The position numbers and the translations under genes are program-made. A stretch of 64,000 nt of DNA from Azospira restricta (GTDB lineage Bacteria; Pseudomonadota; Gammaproteobacteria; Burkholderiales; Rhodocyclaceae). Within the stretch, counting starts at the first letter, position 1. The number at the start of each line of letters is the position of its first letter. This document shows positions 26,716-35,116 of this stretch, in pieces. The notes under the pieces are model-generated. The model ran no database searches. It had not been told where the DNA came from and worked only from the letters and a program-made list of their open reading frames with translations. Location of the stretch: NCBI RefSeq assembly GCF_016858125.1, contig NZ_CP064781.1, forward strand, positions 930,001 through 994,000. The letters are read 5' to 3'.

Positions 26716-26982
26716 CCGATCAAGCTCGAGGTGGCGAACCTGTCCCCCCCACGGCAGAGTGTTCTGGAACGACGAACGCATGAGCGACGAGCAGATCGCG
26801 CAGCGGCTGCAGGCCTCCGCGTCGCGCCAGCCCCAGCCCGAGGACTTCATCCGCGGCGACCGCCGGGTGGACCCACCAGCGCGTCGCCCAGGTGATGGCG
26901 GCTGCGCAGAAGTCCGGGGCGTTGGAACTGGGCTTCATGACCGACCCGGGCGGCGACCGGGGTGAGTCGAAAGACACCCCCA
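26716..26982 (+). pseudogene. exbD: exbD-like remnant, frame-disrupted
   Basis: Pieces of an ExbD/TolR-type protein are seen in shifting frames: PIKLEVANLSPP, then GRVFWNDERMSDEQIAQRLQ leading to ASASRQPQPEDFIRGDRRV, then after a frame change near 26872 HQRVAQVMAAAQKSGALELG and FMTDPGG. These match the C-terminal half of ExbD (…WNDE…QLEARL…PQPE…RADR…VAQVMAAAQKAG…GFVTDP). The transmembrane N-terminus is missing. An apparent deletion near 26740 and a frameshift near 26872 make it non-functional. ExbD drives TonB-dependent uptake of iron complexes; this copy is a fossil beside a Fur-box-like site. Confidence 0.65.
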
Positions 26983-27529
26983 TGAAACTGCGTCGGCACG
27001 CACGCCCTGACGCCGGCGCGTCGTCGTCGGCTGCACCGCTCGCGGATTTCAGCACGCGCGAGCACCTGCGCGCCGCGCCCAACGGAGACCCGAGGACCGC
27101 CTGTGCCACGTCGCCGGTCTGCCCGCCTTGGCACGGCAGCAGCAGGCACTGACCCTCAGCATTCAATGCCGGGGATGTGCGCCGGCCTGCTCCGCGGGTG
27201 TCGGCGACGGGCCTGTTCCGAACGGGCATGAGGCTTTGAAGAGATACCATCGAAGGATGTCGATTTCAGGAGACGACTGCACCAATTGATGGGGCGTAAC
27301 ACCAAGTGTGCAGGCGGCTCTTGACTTTTGCGGCGGCACGGACTCCCTTTCCAACCCGACGTGCGAATTGGTGCTATTTGCAATCCCGGTGACCGTCTGC
27401 TTGCATCGTGTTGCCCGTGTCCAGCGCGAGAAACGTATAGCCAGTTCGGTCAATCCGCTTACGAATCGAGTTCATCTGTCCGCTTGACGGTATGGTCGGT
27501 GCCATTGGTTCCATGCGCCCATCCAAATA
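26983..27529. other. Gap between the exbD remnant and the Pb/Cd regulator
   Basis: Apart from a transposon end at 27258-27282, no gene is seen. Short frames on both strands lack ribosome-binding sites and known motifs. The region joins unrelated segments: a decayed iron-uptake fragment on the left, a terminal repeat in the middle, and the start of the Pb/Cd module on the right. It is best read as scar sequence from past insertions. Confidence 0.4.
27258..27282. repeat. Tn5053/Tn402-family terminal inverted repeat left of the Pb/Cd operon
   Basis: The 25 bases beginning TGTCGATTTCAGGAGACGAC match the family end (TGTCATTTTCAGAAGACGAC, then TGCAC) at about 22 of 25 positions. The outer tip is at 27258, so the element would extend to the right over pbrR/pbrA. 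No tni genes and no partner repeat were found to the right, so only one end remains or the partner has decayed. Confidence 0.6.
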
Positions 27530-28000
27530 TCATTTTTCGGCATTGCGTGCCGGAGTGCCTCCATGCACACCATGCACGTGCCCACCCTCGATAGCCGTCC
27601 CCTGAGGCGGGCGCTGTGACAATTCGTTCAGAATGCCGCAGTGGGCTGCGTCCCGCGCCTCGTTACACCTTTCGCGCAAGCTCTTGAGCTGTCGCTCCAG
27701 CGCTCGAAGCTCGCTAATGCGGGCGGTAACGTGACCGATGTGCGCGTCGAGCAGCGTATTTACGTCTCCACAGTTCTCGGCGGGCGCGTCCTTGAAGCGC
27801 AGCAAGATGCGAACCTCGTCCAATGCCATGTCCAGCGATCGGCAATGGCGGATGAACGACAAGCGCTCCAAGTGACTCTCGTCGTAAATGCGGAAGTTCC
27901 CTTCAGTACGTGGAGGGGCAGCCAGCAACCCCTCGCGCTCGTAGTAGCGGATGGTCTCCACCGGGGTGCCTGTGACTCTCGCCAGCTCACCGATTTTCAT
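27530..28000 (-). CDS. pbrR: Cd(II)/Pb(II)-responsive MerR-family regulator
   Basis: A 156-residue MerR-family protein: helix-turn-helix MKIGELARVTGTPVETIRYY, wing EGNFRIYDESHLERL, coiled coil, and the three metal-ligand Cys of the CadR/PbrR group (AENCGDVN near 77, RCNEARDAAHCGIL near 112 and 119). The C-terminus has extra histidines (GGHVHGVHGG) as in CadR, which add a second metal site. It is divergent from the ATPase gene and shares the 19-bp-spacer promoter with it. CadR and PbrR cannot be told apart from sequence alone; the neighbouring pbrC favours Pb. Confidence 0.88.
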   Translation of the reverse strand: MKIGELARVTGTPVETIRYYEREGLLAAPPRTEGNFRIYDESHLERLSFIRHCRSLDMALDEVRILLRFKDAPAENCGDVNTLLDAHIGHVTARISELRALERQLKSLRERCNEARDAAHCGILNELSQRPPQGTAIEGGHVHGVHGGTPARNAEK

Positions 28001-28050
28001 CTTGCGTGCCCTCCAGGCCGGGACAACGATCGTGCCTGCATTTTAGGCGC

Positions 28051-28081
28051 TTGACTCTGTAGTGACTACAGATTGTTAAAT
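28051..28081 (+). promoter_or_regulatory. PbrR-regulated promoter/operator
   Basis: -35 TTGACT (28051-28056), a 19-bp spacer with the dyad CTGTAG-TGA-CTACAG, and -10 TTAAAT (28076-28081). The over-long spacing and dyad are those of MerR-family promoters, and the sequence closely resembles the known pbr promoter. It drives pbrA-pbrC; pbrR starts about 50 bases away on the other strand. Confidence 0.9.
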
Positions 28082-28110
28082 GATGTTAGGTCCAGACAAG
28101 AGAATCGAGC

Positions 28111-30513
28111 ATGAGTAAATGCAGTGTTGGCAGTTGCGGGTGTTCCGCCGTGCCCCAGCCGTCCGGTGAGTCCTCCCCCGACGCCCTCCACGCGAAGCTA
28201 TACCGCATCGACAGCGCGGACTGCCCCACCGATGCCGCGCTGATCCGCAACAATCTGGAGCCCCTCGACGGCGTGACGGGACTCGACCCCGTTCAGACCG
28301 GGCGTACGTTGGACGTGAGCGATCGCCCCCACTCGCCGGCCTCGGTCGATGCAGTCTTGCCAGCCGCCGGCGGGTCGGCACAACGCATCGATGTGACCGG
28401 GGCCCCGCTGCGCACCACGCTCACGATCGCCGGCATGGACTGTCCGACCGAGGAGGCGTTGATCCGGAACGCGCTCGCCGGCATGCCCGGAGTGGCGGCG
28501 CTGGACTTCAACCTGATGCAGCGTCGCCTGAGCGTGACGCATCGTCCGGGGGCGTTGGACGCAGTCCTCGGCGCCCTGAGTGCCATTGGTCTCGAAGCGA
28601 AGGTCGAAACGGGGGATACGGAGAACGCTGTACCGCCGACCAAACCCGCACCGAAGACCCACTGGTGGCCGATGGCGCTGGCCGGAATCACTGCGACGCT
28701 GGCCGAGGGTGTGTATTGGCTCAACGGCGGCGACCACTGGACCGTCCTGGCGCTCGCGCTGGTGTCGATTCTCAGTGGCGGTCTGGCGACCTACAAGAAA
28801 GGCTGGATCGCGCTCAGGCATCGCAATCTCAACATCAACGCGCTCATGTCGATTGCCGTGACGGGCGCGATGCTCATCGGACACTGGCCGGAAGCGGCCA
28901 TGGTGATGTTCCTCTTCACGCTGGCCGAGATGATCGAAGCGAAATCGCTCGATCGGGCCCGCAACGCGATTCGCGGCCTGCTGGAACTCGCGCCCGACAC
29001 TGCGACCGTCCGTCAGGGCGATGGAAGCTGGGTAACCATGCCCGCCAAGGCGGTGCCTTTGAACGCAGTGGTGCGCGTGCGCCCTGGTGAGCGGATTGCG
29101 CTCGATGGCGTGGTGATCAACGGACGCTCGACGGTCAATCAGGCGCCCATCACTGGCGAGAGCCTCCCGGTGGACAAGTCCGAAGGCGACAACGTGTTCG
29201 CGGGCACGGTGAACGAGGCGGGATCGTTCGAATACAAGGTGACGGCCGAGGCGAACCATTCCACCTTGGCCCGCATCATCCATGCAGTCGAATCGGCCCA
29301 GGGCAGCCGCGCGCCCACCCAGCGCTTCGTCGACCAGTTCGCCCGGATTTACACGCCGGCCGTGTTCGCCGTCGCGCTGCTGGTGGCCATCGCGCCACCG
29401 CTAGCATTCGACGGCGCGTGGATGGACTGGATCTACAAGGCGCTGGTGCTGCTGGTGATTGCCTGTCCGTGTGCCTTGGTGATCTCGACGCCGGTCACGA
29501 TCGTCAGCGGTCTCGCCGCGGCCGCCCGCAAGGGCATTCTGGTGAAAGGCGGGGTGTATCTCGAAGAGGGGCGCAAGCTCGCCACGCTGGCGCTCGACAA
29601 GACCGGCACGATTACGCACGGCAAGCCCGCCCAGACGGACTTCATGGTGCTGAGCGGCGACGCGAACGAGGCCCATATCCTGGCGGGAAGTCTCGCCGCG
29701 CGCTCGGATCATCCGGTCTCGCTGGCGATCGCCCGTGCCGCGGTTGAAATGGGATGGGTGTTGCGCGAGGTCGCCGATTTCGCCGCCATTCCGGGCCGTG
29801 GCGTGCGTGGCGGCATTGATGGTCATATCTATCAACTTGGCAACCATCGACTGGTCGAGGAACTCGGGCTGTGCTCGCCCGAGATCGAAAAGACGCTGGA
29901 CGTACTCGAGCGCCAGGGCAAGACGGCGGTGTTGTTGGCGGACCAGACCGGAGTGCTGGCGATCTTCGCAGTCGCCGACACGCTGCGCGAGACGAGCCGT
30001 CAGGCGATCGCCGATCTGCATTCCCTGGGCGTCAAGACGCTGATGCTCACCGGCGATAACGTCCATACCGCCGAATCGATCGCGAGCGCTGTGGGTATCG
30101 ACGAGGCGAGGGGCAACCTGCTGCCCGAAGACAAACTCAGCACTGTCGAATCGTTGCTGACGCACCGGAAGGGTGGCAAGGTCGGCATGGTCGGCGACGG
30201 CATCAACGATGCCCCTGCGTTGGCCCGTGCGGACATCGGATTCGCGATGGGGGCGGCCGGTACGGACACGGCTATCGAGACGGCCGACGTGGCGCTGATG
30301 GACGACGACCTGCGCAAGATCCCTACCTTCGTGCGCTTGTCGCGCGCCACTGCTGCAGTGTTGACGCAGAACATCGTTCTCGCACTCGGCGTCAAGGCGG
30401 TGTTTCTCATGATGACCTTCACGGGGGACGCCACGATGTGGATGGCCGTATTCGCCGACATGGGCGCAAGTCTGTTGGTGGTGTTCAACGGCTTAAGGTT
30501 ACTGCGTAAATGA
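28111..30513 (+). CDS. pbrA: Pb/Cd/Zn-translocating P1B-type ATPase
   Basis: An 800-residue P1B-2 ATPase. The N-terminus is Cys-rich (KCSVGSCGCS), followed by two metal-binding-like domains with DSADCPTDAALI and AGMDCPTEEALI. The membrane core has IACPCALVISTPVTI (CPC), then ALDKTGTITHGKP, RSDHPVSLAI and GDGINDAPALARADIG. It exports Pb(II), Cd(II) or Zn(II) from the cytosol, controlled by PbrR. The pbrC start overlaps its stop (ATGA). All catalytic motifs are intact. Confidence 0.93.
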   Translation: MSKCSVGSCGCSAVPQPSGESSPDALHAKLYRIDSADCPTDAALIRNNLEPLDGVTGLDPVQTGRTLDVSDRPHSPASVDAVLPAAGGSAQRIDVTGAPLRTTLTIAGMDCPTEEALIRNALAGMPGVAALDFNLMQRRLSVTHRPGALDAVLGALSAIGLEAKVETGDTENAVPPTKPAPKTHWWPMALAGITATLAEGVYWLNGGDHWTVLALALVSILSGGLATYKKGWIALRHRNLNINALMSIAVTGAMLIGHWPEAAMVMFLFTLAEMIEAKSLDRARNAIRGLLELAPDTATVRQGDGSWVTMPAKAVPLNAVVRVRPGERIALDGVVINGRSTVNQAPITGESLPVDKSEGDNVFAGTVNEAGSFEYKVTAEANHSTLARIIHAVESAQGSRAPTQRFVDQFARIYTPAVFAVALLVAIAPPLAFDGAWMDWIYKALVLLVIACPCALVISTPVTIVSGLAAAARKGILVKGGVYLEEGRKLATLALDKTGTITHGKPAQTDFMVLSGDANEAHILAGSLAARSDHPVSLAIARAAVEMGWVLREVADFAAIPGRGVRGGIDGHIYQLGNHRLVEELGLCSPEIEKTLDVLERQGKTAVLLADQTGVLAIFAVADTLRETSRQAIADLHSLGVKTLMLTGDNVHTAESIASAVGIDEARGNLLPEDKLSTVESLLTHRKGGKVGMVGDGINDAPALARADIGFAMGAAGTDTAIETADVALMDDDLRKIPTFVRLSRATAAVLTQNIVLALGVKAVFLMMTFTGDATMWMAVFADMGASLLVVFNGLRLLRK

Positions 30514-31025
30514 GTGCCAGGAAGTATTACGGAAGGCTCGCCGCTGCCTTCGGCGGCCCGCGGTGGGGCTGGCTTGCCCTTGCCACGGGCATTGTCCTTG
30601 CCGATCAGGGTGCCAAGGCATGGATCACCAGCTGGTTGCCCTACGGTGCAAGCGCGGCGGCCGCACCGTTCGTCAATCTCGTGCATCTCTTGAACGAAGG
30701 CGCCGCGTTCAGTCTGTTCGCCGATGCCGGTGGTGAGCAACGCTACTTCCTAACGGTCGTGGCCCTTGTTGTCTCGGCTGGCTTGGTCTTTCTACTGCTG
30801 CGGGGGGAAGACACTGGGCGCACTGCGCTCGGCTACAGCTTGATCCTCGGGGGGGCCATGGGGAATGCGGTCGACCGGATATTGCGCGGTGCAGTGGTCG
30901 ATTATCTCGACCTTTACGTGGGCAGCTTGCACTGGCCAGCGTTCAACCTCGCCGACTCGGCGATTGTGATGGGCGTCCTGCTTATCCTGCTGGGAAATAG
31001 CGGCGCCACACGTTCAGCAAGGTAA
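30510..31025 (+). CDS. pbrC: Signal peptidase II-like protein of the lead-resistance operon
   Basis: A 171-residue membrane protein of the LspA family, with four hydrophobic segments and the two catalytic Asp motifs (GGAMGNAVDRILRGAVVDYL and FNLADSAIVMGVLL). LspA cuts lipoprotein signal peptides in the inner membrane. Second copies (PbrC) accompany pbrA in lead operons, where they help with periplasmic Pb phosphate precipitation via PbrB. No pbrB is seen here, so the substrate is open. It overlaps pbrA by four bases. Confidence 0.88.
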   Translation: MSARKYYGRLAAAFGGPRWGWLALATGIVLADQGAKAWITSWLPYGASAAAAPFVNLVHLLNEGAAFSLFADAGGEQRYFLTVVALVVSAGLVFLLLRGEDTGRTALGYSLILGGAMGNAVDRILRGAVVDYLDLYVGSLHWPAFNLADSAIVMGVLLILLGNSGATRSAR

Positions 31026-31233
31026 GTTCACTCGACCATTTTTCTACTCAGGGCCAGCGACTGGTCCAATATCGATGAGTCTGGAGCATGCGCGCAAAGC
31101 GCGCCGATTAACAGGAAAAAGGGACAATGAGAGCGCCCCTCACGCGGACGCGCAAAGGGAGGGGGCGGGCCTTGCCCAACTGCCTGTGTACCCGAGTACC
31201 GATTTTCGATTGCGTAACAATGAGGAGTACGAA

Positions 31234-31686
31234 ATGCCGCGGCGATTCTTACAACTTGGGCGCGTGATGCTGGCCGCGCTCATCGTCCTCAGCGGATCGC
31301 GCGCTGCTGTTTCAGCCGACCAGCCGCTGCCACCCGACGAAGCGTTCCGGTTCAAGGCTTCCTTCCGGGGCGCGGATACAGTGTTGGTCGAGATTGTCCC
31401 AGCTGAGAACCATTATCTCTACAAGGACAAGCTCCGCTTTCATCTGAAAAACGCGAATGGAGTGTCAATCAAGGAGTTGCGCCTGCCGCCGGGGGAAAAG
31501 AAAAATGATCCGTTCTTTGGCCTGATCGAAGTATACAAGGCGCCCGTCCGAGCCGTCATCGTTGTCAACCGTGCATCGAAAGCCACGGAGTTCACGCTAT
31601 TCGCATCGTATCAGGGGTGTAACGAGAAAATCGGGCTGTGTTATCCGCCAATCGAGAAACTCGTCGACCTGAAATTCCCAAAGTAG
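31234..31686 (+). CDS. Stand-alone DsbD N-terminal (nDsbD) domain protein
   Basis: A 150-residue exported protein: signal peptide MPRRFLQLGRVMLAALIVLS with cleavage likely near AVSAD, then one immunoglobulin-like domain of the DsbD alpha type (ENHYLYKDKLRFHLKN, DPFFGLIEVYKAPV, SYQGCNEKIGLCYPPIEKLV). The two Cys correspond to the redox pair that receives electrons from the DsbD membrane domain. The membrane and C-terminal domains of DsbD are absent. GAGGAG lies 7 nt before ATG 31234. It is next to the pbr operon and, before the IS insertion, was probably next to ccmF. It may act as a periplasmic thiol reductant. Confidence 0.8.
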   Translation: MPRRFLQLGRVMLAALIVLSGSRAAVSADQPLPPDEAFRFKASFRGADTVLVEIVPAENHYLYKDKLRFHLKNANGVSIKELRLPPGEKKNDPFFGLIEVYKAPVRAVIVVNRASKATEFTLFASYQGCNEKIGLCYPPIEKLVDLKFPK

Positions 31687-31787
31687 GGGTTTGCCCATCA
31701 CGCGGTGGCCAATCAGTGCGACGTTAATTGTCCCATGCAGACAGCCACCTTTCTGCGCTCACCCCAGCGAATGCCTGCGTGTGCTTA

Positions 31788-32892
31788 TACTAACCTTCTA
31801 GAAAGTAATGTCAGATAAGGGCGTACTGGCACTCGGGCTGAAGGAAGAACGATTTGACGAGGCTCGGCAGTCGTTGAATCCGACGCAGTGCGCCGAGCGC
31901 GAGCCGTTTCATTTCGTCCTTGTCCTGCACCAGGCGCTTCGAGACCTGGCGCTTCACATGCGCCCAGACCTGTTCGTCGGGGTTGAGCTGCGGCGAGTAC
32001 GGCGGCAGGTAGAAGAGTTTGAGCTGCCCATTCAGGCTGTCGACGTAGGCCCGGACCAGCTTGGCCTTGTGGATGGGGTGGCCGTCGACGATCACGAAGA
32101 CCGGCTTGTCGGCGCCTATCATCAGGCGCTTGAGGAACTCGCGAAACACCGTGGCGGTGACCGAACCCTCGTGGAGCATGAAGCGAAACTCGCCCTGCGG
32201 GCTCACCGCCGAGATCATGTTCAGCGAGAAGCGCCGGCCGGTGACTTCGACCACTGGGGTCTGCCCTCGCGGCGCCCACGTCGTGCCCGTGTGGTAATCG
32301 GAACGGATTCCCGACTCGTCGGCGAAGTAGATCGTCGCGCCCGCTGCACGCGCTTCGGCACGGATCGTCGGGTAGGTTTCCGCCTCCCATTGCCGCACCA
32401 GCGCAGCGTCTTGTTGCCATGCTTGGTAGAGCGGTTTCTGCGCGCTGAATCCAAGCACTTTCATAAGCCGACTGACGGTCGCAATCGACAGCGCCTTGCC
32501 GAACTGCCGGTTGATCAGCGCGCGAATCAGCGACAGCGTCCACAGCCCGAACTCGAACTTGTACTGCAGCGGCGTGTGGTCCCGAACCGCCTGAGCAAGC
32601 CAGCGCATCTCCTCGGCGCTCACCTTCGACGGGCGACCCGGGATCGGCTTGGCGAGCAACGCGTTCTGTCCGCCATTGGCGAAGTCGGCCAGCCACCGAA
32701 ACACACTGCGCACGTTCACCCCAAAGGCCGCGGCCACGCTTTGCACTGTCTGCCCTTCGCGAACCGCCTTGATCGCCTGCTGGCGCATGACTTGAAGCGA
32801 GTGGTGGTCGATTGCACGACCGTCCGAGTTCCGTTTGCATTTCATGCATGAATTATCTCATGCAATGACAATACTTTCGAGAAAGTTAGTAG
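31788..32892. mobile_element. IS630-family insertion sequence, complete
   Basis: 1105 bp bounded by 26-bp imperfect inverted repeats (23 of 26 matching): TACTAACCTTCTAGAAAGTA at 31788 and the reverse of TGACAATACTTTCGAGAAAG at 32867. Both ends finish in TA, the target duplicated by this family. It contains one intact transposase gene on the minus strand. It lies between the nDsbD gene and the ccm block and interrupts no recognisable gene. Confidence 0.9.
31811..32845 (-). CDS. IS630-family transposase
   Basis: A 344-residue transposase. Residues 15-70 carry a helix-turn-helix (LQVMRQQAIKAVREGQTVQS, then VAAAFGVNVRSVFRW), followed by a second DNA-binding region. The catalytic DDE core is seen in IYFADESGIRSDY, FVIVDGHPIHKAKLV and YLPPYSPQLNPDEQVW (D-D-E). 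The frame is intact and its stop falls within the left inverted repeat, as is common in short IS. It cuts and pastes at TA sites. Confidence 0.93.
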   Translation of the reverse strand: MKCKRNSDGRAIDHHSLQVMRQQAIKAVREGQTVQSVAAAFGVNVRSVFRWLADFANGGQNALLAKPIPGRPSKVSAEEMRWLAQAVRDHTPLQYKFEFGLWTLSLIRALINRQFGKALSIATVSRLMKVLGFSAQKPLYQAWQQDAALVRQWEAETYPTIRAEARAAGATIYFADESGIRSDYHTGTTWAPRGQTPVVEVTGRRFSLNMISAVSPQGEFRFMLHEGSVTATVFREFLKRLMIGADKPVFVIVDGHPIHKAKLVRAYVDSLNGQLKLFYLPPYSPQLNPDEQVWAHVKRQVSKRLVQDKDEMKRLALGALRRIQRLPSLVKSFFLQPECQYALI

Positions 32893-32905
32893 GTGCGGGA
32901 CCCGT

Positions 32906-32938
32906 TGACTCTGTAGCAACTTCATAGTCTCTAATACG
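32906..32938 (+). promoter_or_regulatory. Degenerate MerR-type promoter candidate before ccmF
   Basis: TTGACT (32906-32911) then CTGTAGCAACTTCATAG, a decayed form of the dyad CTGTAG-CTACAG found at the pbr promoter, then TAATAC (32933-32938). The spacer is 21 bp, or 20 if CTAATA is the -10. It lies just right of the IS630 element and 40 bases before a small open frame leading into ccmF. It may put the ccm block under PbrR or a similar sensor. Confidence 0.45.
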
Positions 32939-32976
32939 CCCCGCCCGGCGTCTATAGCCGCCTTTGGAGACGAACA

Positions 32977-33138
32977 GTGAAACATCGTTGCAGACGTTCA
33001 AGCCTTACGGCCGAGGCCATCGCAGTGGCATGCGAGAGATTGCGGCCGGATTTATTGACGGAGCGGAATTACGGGCGGTTAGAGACCTTGGACGCAATGA
33101 GCCCCGTATATAAGACGTCGCGGACGGTGAAGCAATGA
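32977..33138 (+). CDS. Possible small protein of 53 residues upstream of ccmF
   Basis: A GTG-initiated frame with GGAG 7 nt upstream that ends in a TGA overlapping the ccmF start (ATGA), the pattern of translational coupling. The product begins MKHRCRRSSLTAEAIAVACE and ends YKTSRTVKQ. It is basic, with two Cys, no signal peptide and no membrane helix, and no known family is recognised. It could be a genuine small protein, a leader that couples translation of ccmF, or a remnant of a longer gene cut by the IS630 insertion. Confidence 0.4.
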   Translation: MKHRCRRSSLTAEAIAVACERLRPDLLTERNYGRLETLDAMSPVYKTSRTVKQ

Positions 33139-35108
33139 TTCCTGAACTCGGTCATTTCGCCCTCATTCTCGCGCTTGTGATCTCGCTAATGCAGGCTACA
33201 GTGCCGCTGGTTGGCGCGCACCGCAACCGCCTTGCGCTGATGGCCGTGGCGCGGCCGGCTGCGCAGGGGCAGTTCGTGTTCCTCGCCATCTCCTTCGCCT
33301 GCCTTACCTGGGCGTTCGTGCAGAACGACTTCTCGGTGCAATACGTGGCGATGCATTCGAATACGGCTACGCCGATGATCTATCGCATCACAGGCGTGTG
33401 GGGCAGCCACGAGGGCTCACTTCTGCTGTGGGCGCTGACCCTGTCGTTGTGGACCGTCGCCGTGACCATCTTTAGCAGCAAGCTGCCGGAAGCGTTCATG
33501 GCGCGGGTTTTGAGCGTGCTGGGCTGGGTGAGCGTAGGTTTCCTTTCCTTTACCCTCATCACCTCCAACCCGTTCGACCGCCTGCTGCCGGCGGTGCCCG
33601 AGGGGCGCGACCTCAATCCGCTGCTGCAGGACCCGGGGATGATCATCCATCCGCCGCTCCTTTACATGGGCTACGTCGGCTTTTCGGTCGCCTTCGCCTT
33701 CGCCATCGCGGCGCTGCTGACCGGCCGCCTCGATGCCGCCTGGGCGCGCTGGTCGCGTCCTTGGACCACCGTTGCCTGGGTGTTCCTCACCGCCGGCATC
33801 GCGGTCGGTTCGGGCTGGGCCTACTATGAACTCGGCTGGGGCGGCTGGTGGTTCTGGGATCCGGTGGAGAACTCCTCCTTCATGCCGTGGCTGCTCGGTA
33901 CGGCGCTGATGCATTCGTTGGCGGTGACTGAAAAGCGTGGCGCCTTCCGCAGTTGGACGGTGCTGCTGGCGATCGGAACCTTTACGCTGTCGCTGCTGGG
34001 TACCTTCCTGGTGCGCTCCGGGGTGCTGACCTCGGTGCATGCGTTCGCAACCGATCCGAAGCGCGGTCTTTTCATCCTCGCGCTTCTGGTGCTGGTGATC
34101 GGCATCTCGCTCACCCTTTATGCATGGCGGGCGCCGCGGCTTGCCGGCGGGGGCAGTTTCGCGTTCGTCTCGCGCGACACTTCGCTCTTGGGCAACAACG
34201 TTCTGTTGTCGGTGGTGTGCGCCTCGGTGCTGCTGGGTACGCTCTACCCGCTGTTCCTCGACGCGCTGAACCTGGGCAAGATCTCCGTCGGGCCACCGTA
34301 TTTCGAGGCCGTGTTCGTGCCGCTGATGGCGCCAGTCGTGATCCTGATGATGATCGGTCCCTTCATCCGCTGGAAGACCGACGAGGGCTCGCGCGTCGCG
34401 CGCCAGGTCGTGCCGGGGCTCGTTGCGAGCGTGGTAGCTGGTGCGGCTGCCGCGTTCCTCATTGGCCACGCTACCTGGCGCACCGTGCTCGGGCTGTCGC
34501 TGGCGGCGTGGGTGGTCATCGGCAGCGTTCAAATCCTTGTGCGCCGGCTGGCTGATCGCCCGGGTACAGCTACGCCCGTCCGTCTGCGCGGGATCCCTCG
34601 TGCGTGGTGGGGGATGTGGATGTCACACCTTGGGATTGGCATATTCATTGTCGGTGTGACGATGGTAGGCGGTCTTCAGCAGAGTACCGACCTCAAGATG
34701 CATCCGGGGCAGCACGCATTACTTGCCGGCTACACCTTCACTTTGCGCGAGGTGGTCGATGCGACAGGGCCAAACTATGCAGCTGCGCGTGCCACCGTCG
34801 AACTGACCCGCGGCGCATCTCCCGTCGCCACACTGCGCCCGGAAAAGCGTCTCTATCACGCGCAGCAGATGCCAATGAGCGAAGTTTCAATTGACGTTGG
34901 TCCGTTCCGGGATGTGTATATATCCCTCGGCGAGCGGCTCGAGGACGGGGCTTGGATCGTCCATCTCTTCTACAAACCCTTCATCAGCTGGATCTGGCTC
35001 GGCTGCATTCTCATGGCAGTGGGGGGCGTCCTCGCCGCCAGTGATGGCCGCTATCGCCGCCTGGCCGAGAGAAGTGCGTCGTCCGCCGCCGTCGGTCAGA
35101 CAGCCTGA
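33135..35108 (+). CDS. ccmF: Cytochrome c heme lyase subunit CcmF
   Basis: A 657-residue polytopic inner-membrane protein. It begins MIPELGHFALILAL, as CcmF proteins do, has conserved WGSHEGSLLLW, the Trp-rich heme-handling motif GGWWFWDPVENSSFMPW, histidines in IIHPPLLYMGYVG and periplasmic loops, and the C-terminal domain with YTFTLREV. CcmF joins heme from holo-CcmE to apocytochrome c in the periplasm together with CcmH. It is the first gene of ccmFGHI; ccmABCDE is absent from the window, so this block would need the host's heme export and CcmE. Confidence 0.93.
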   Translation: MIPELGHFALILALVISLMQATVPLVGAHRNRLALMAVARPAAQGQFVFLAISFACLTWAFVQNDFSVQYVAMHSNTATPMIYRITGVWGSHEGSLLLWALTLSLWTVAVTIFSSKLPEAFMARVLSVLGWVSVGFLSFTLITSNPFDRLLPAVPEGRDLNPLLQDPGMIIHPPLLYMGYVGFSVAFAFAIAALLTGRLDAAWARWSRPWTTVAWVFLTAGIAVGSGWAYYELGWGGWWFWDPVENSSFMPWLLGTALMHSLAVTEKRGAFRSWTVLLAIGTFTLSLLGTFLVRSGVLTSVHAFATDPKRGLFILALLVLVIGISLTLYAWRAPRLAGGGSFAFVSRDTSLLGNNVLLSVVCASVLLGTLYPLFLDALNLGKISVGPPYFEAVFVPLMAPVVILMMIGPFIRWKTDEGSRVARQVVPGLVASVVAGAAAAFLIGHATWRTVLGLSLAAWVVIGSVQILVRRLADRPGTATPVRLRGIPRAWWGMWMSHLGIGIFIVGVTMVGGLQQSTDLKMHPGQHALLAGYTFTLREVVDATGPNYAAARATVELTRGASPVATLRPEKRLYHAQQMPMSEVSIDVGPFRDVYISLGERLEDGAWIVHLFYKPFISWIWLGCILMAVGGVLAASDGRYRRLAERSASSAAVGQTA

Positions 35109-35116
35109 ATCGCGTC

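Noticed and set aside
11703..27282. The two Tn5053-type ends as a single transposon
   Set aside because: Their outer tips face each other (11727 and 27258), so each element would extend away from the other. They cannot be the two ends of one unit without an inversion, and ICE backbone lies between them.
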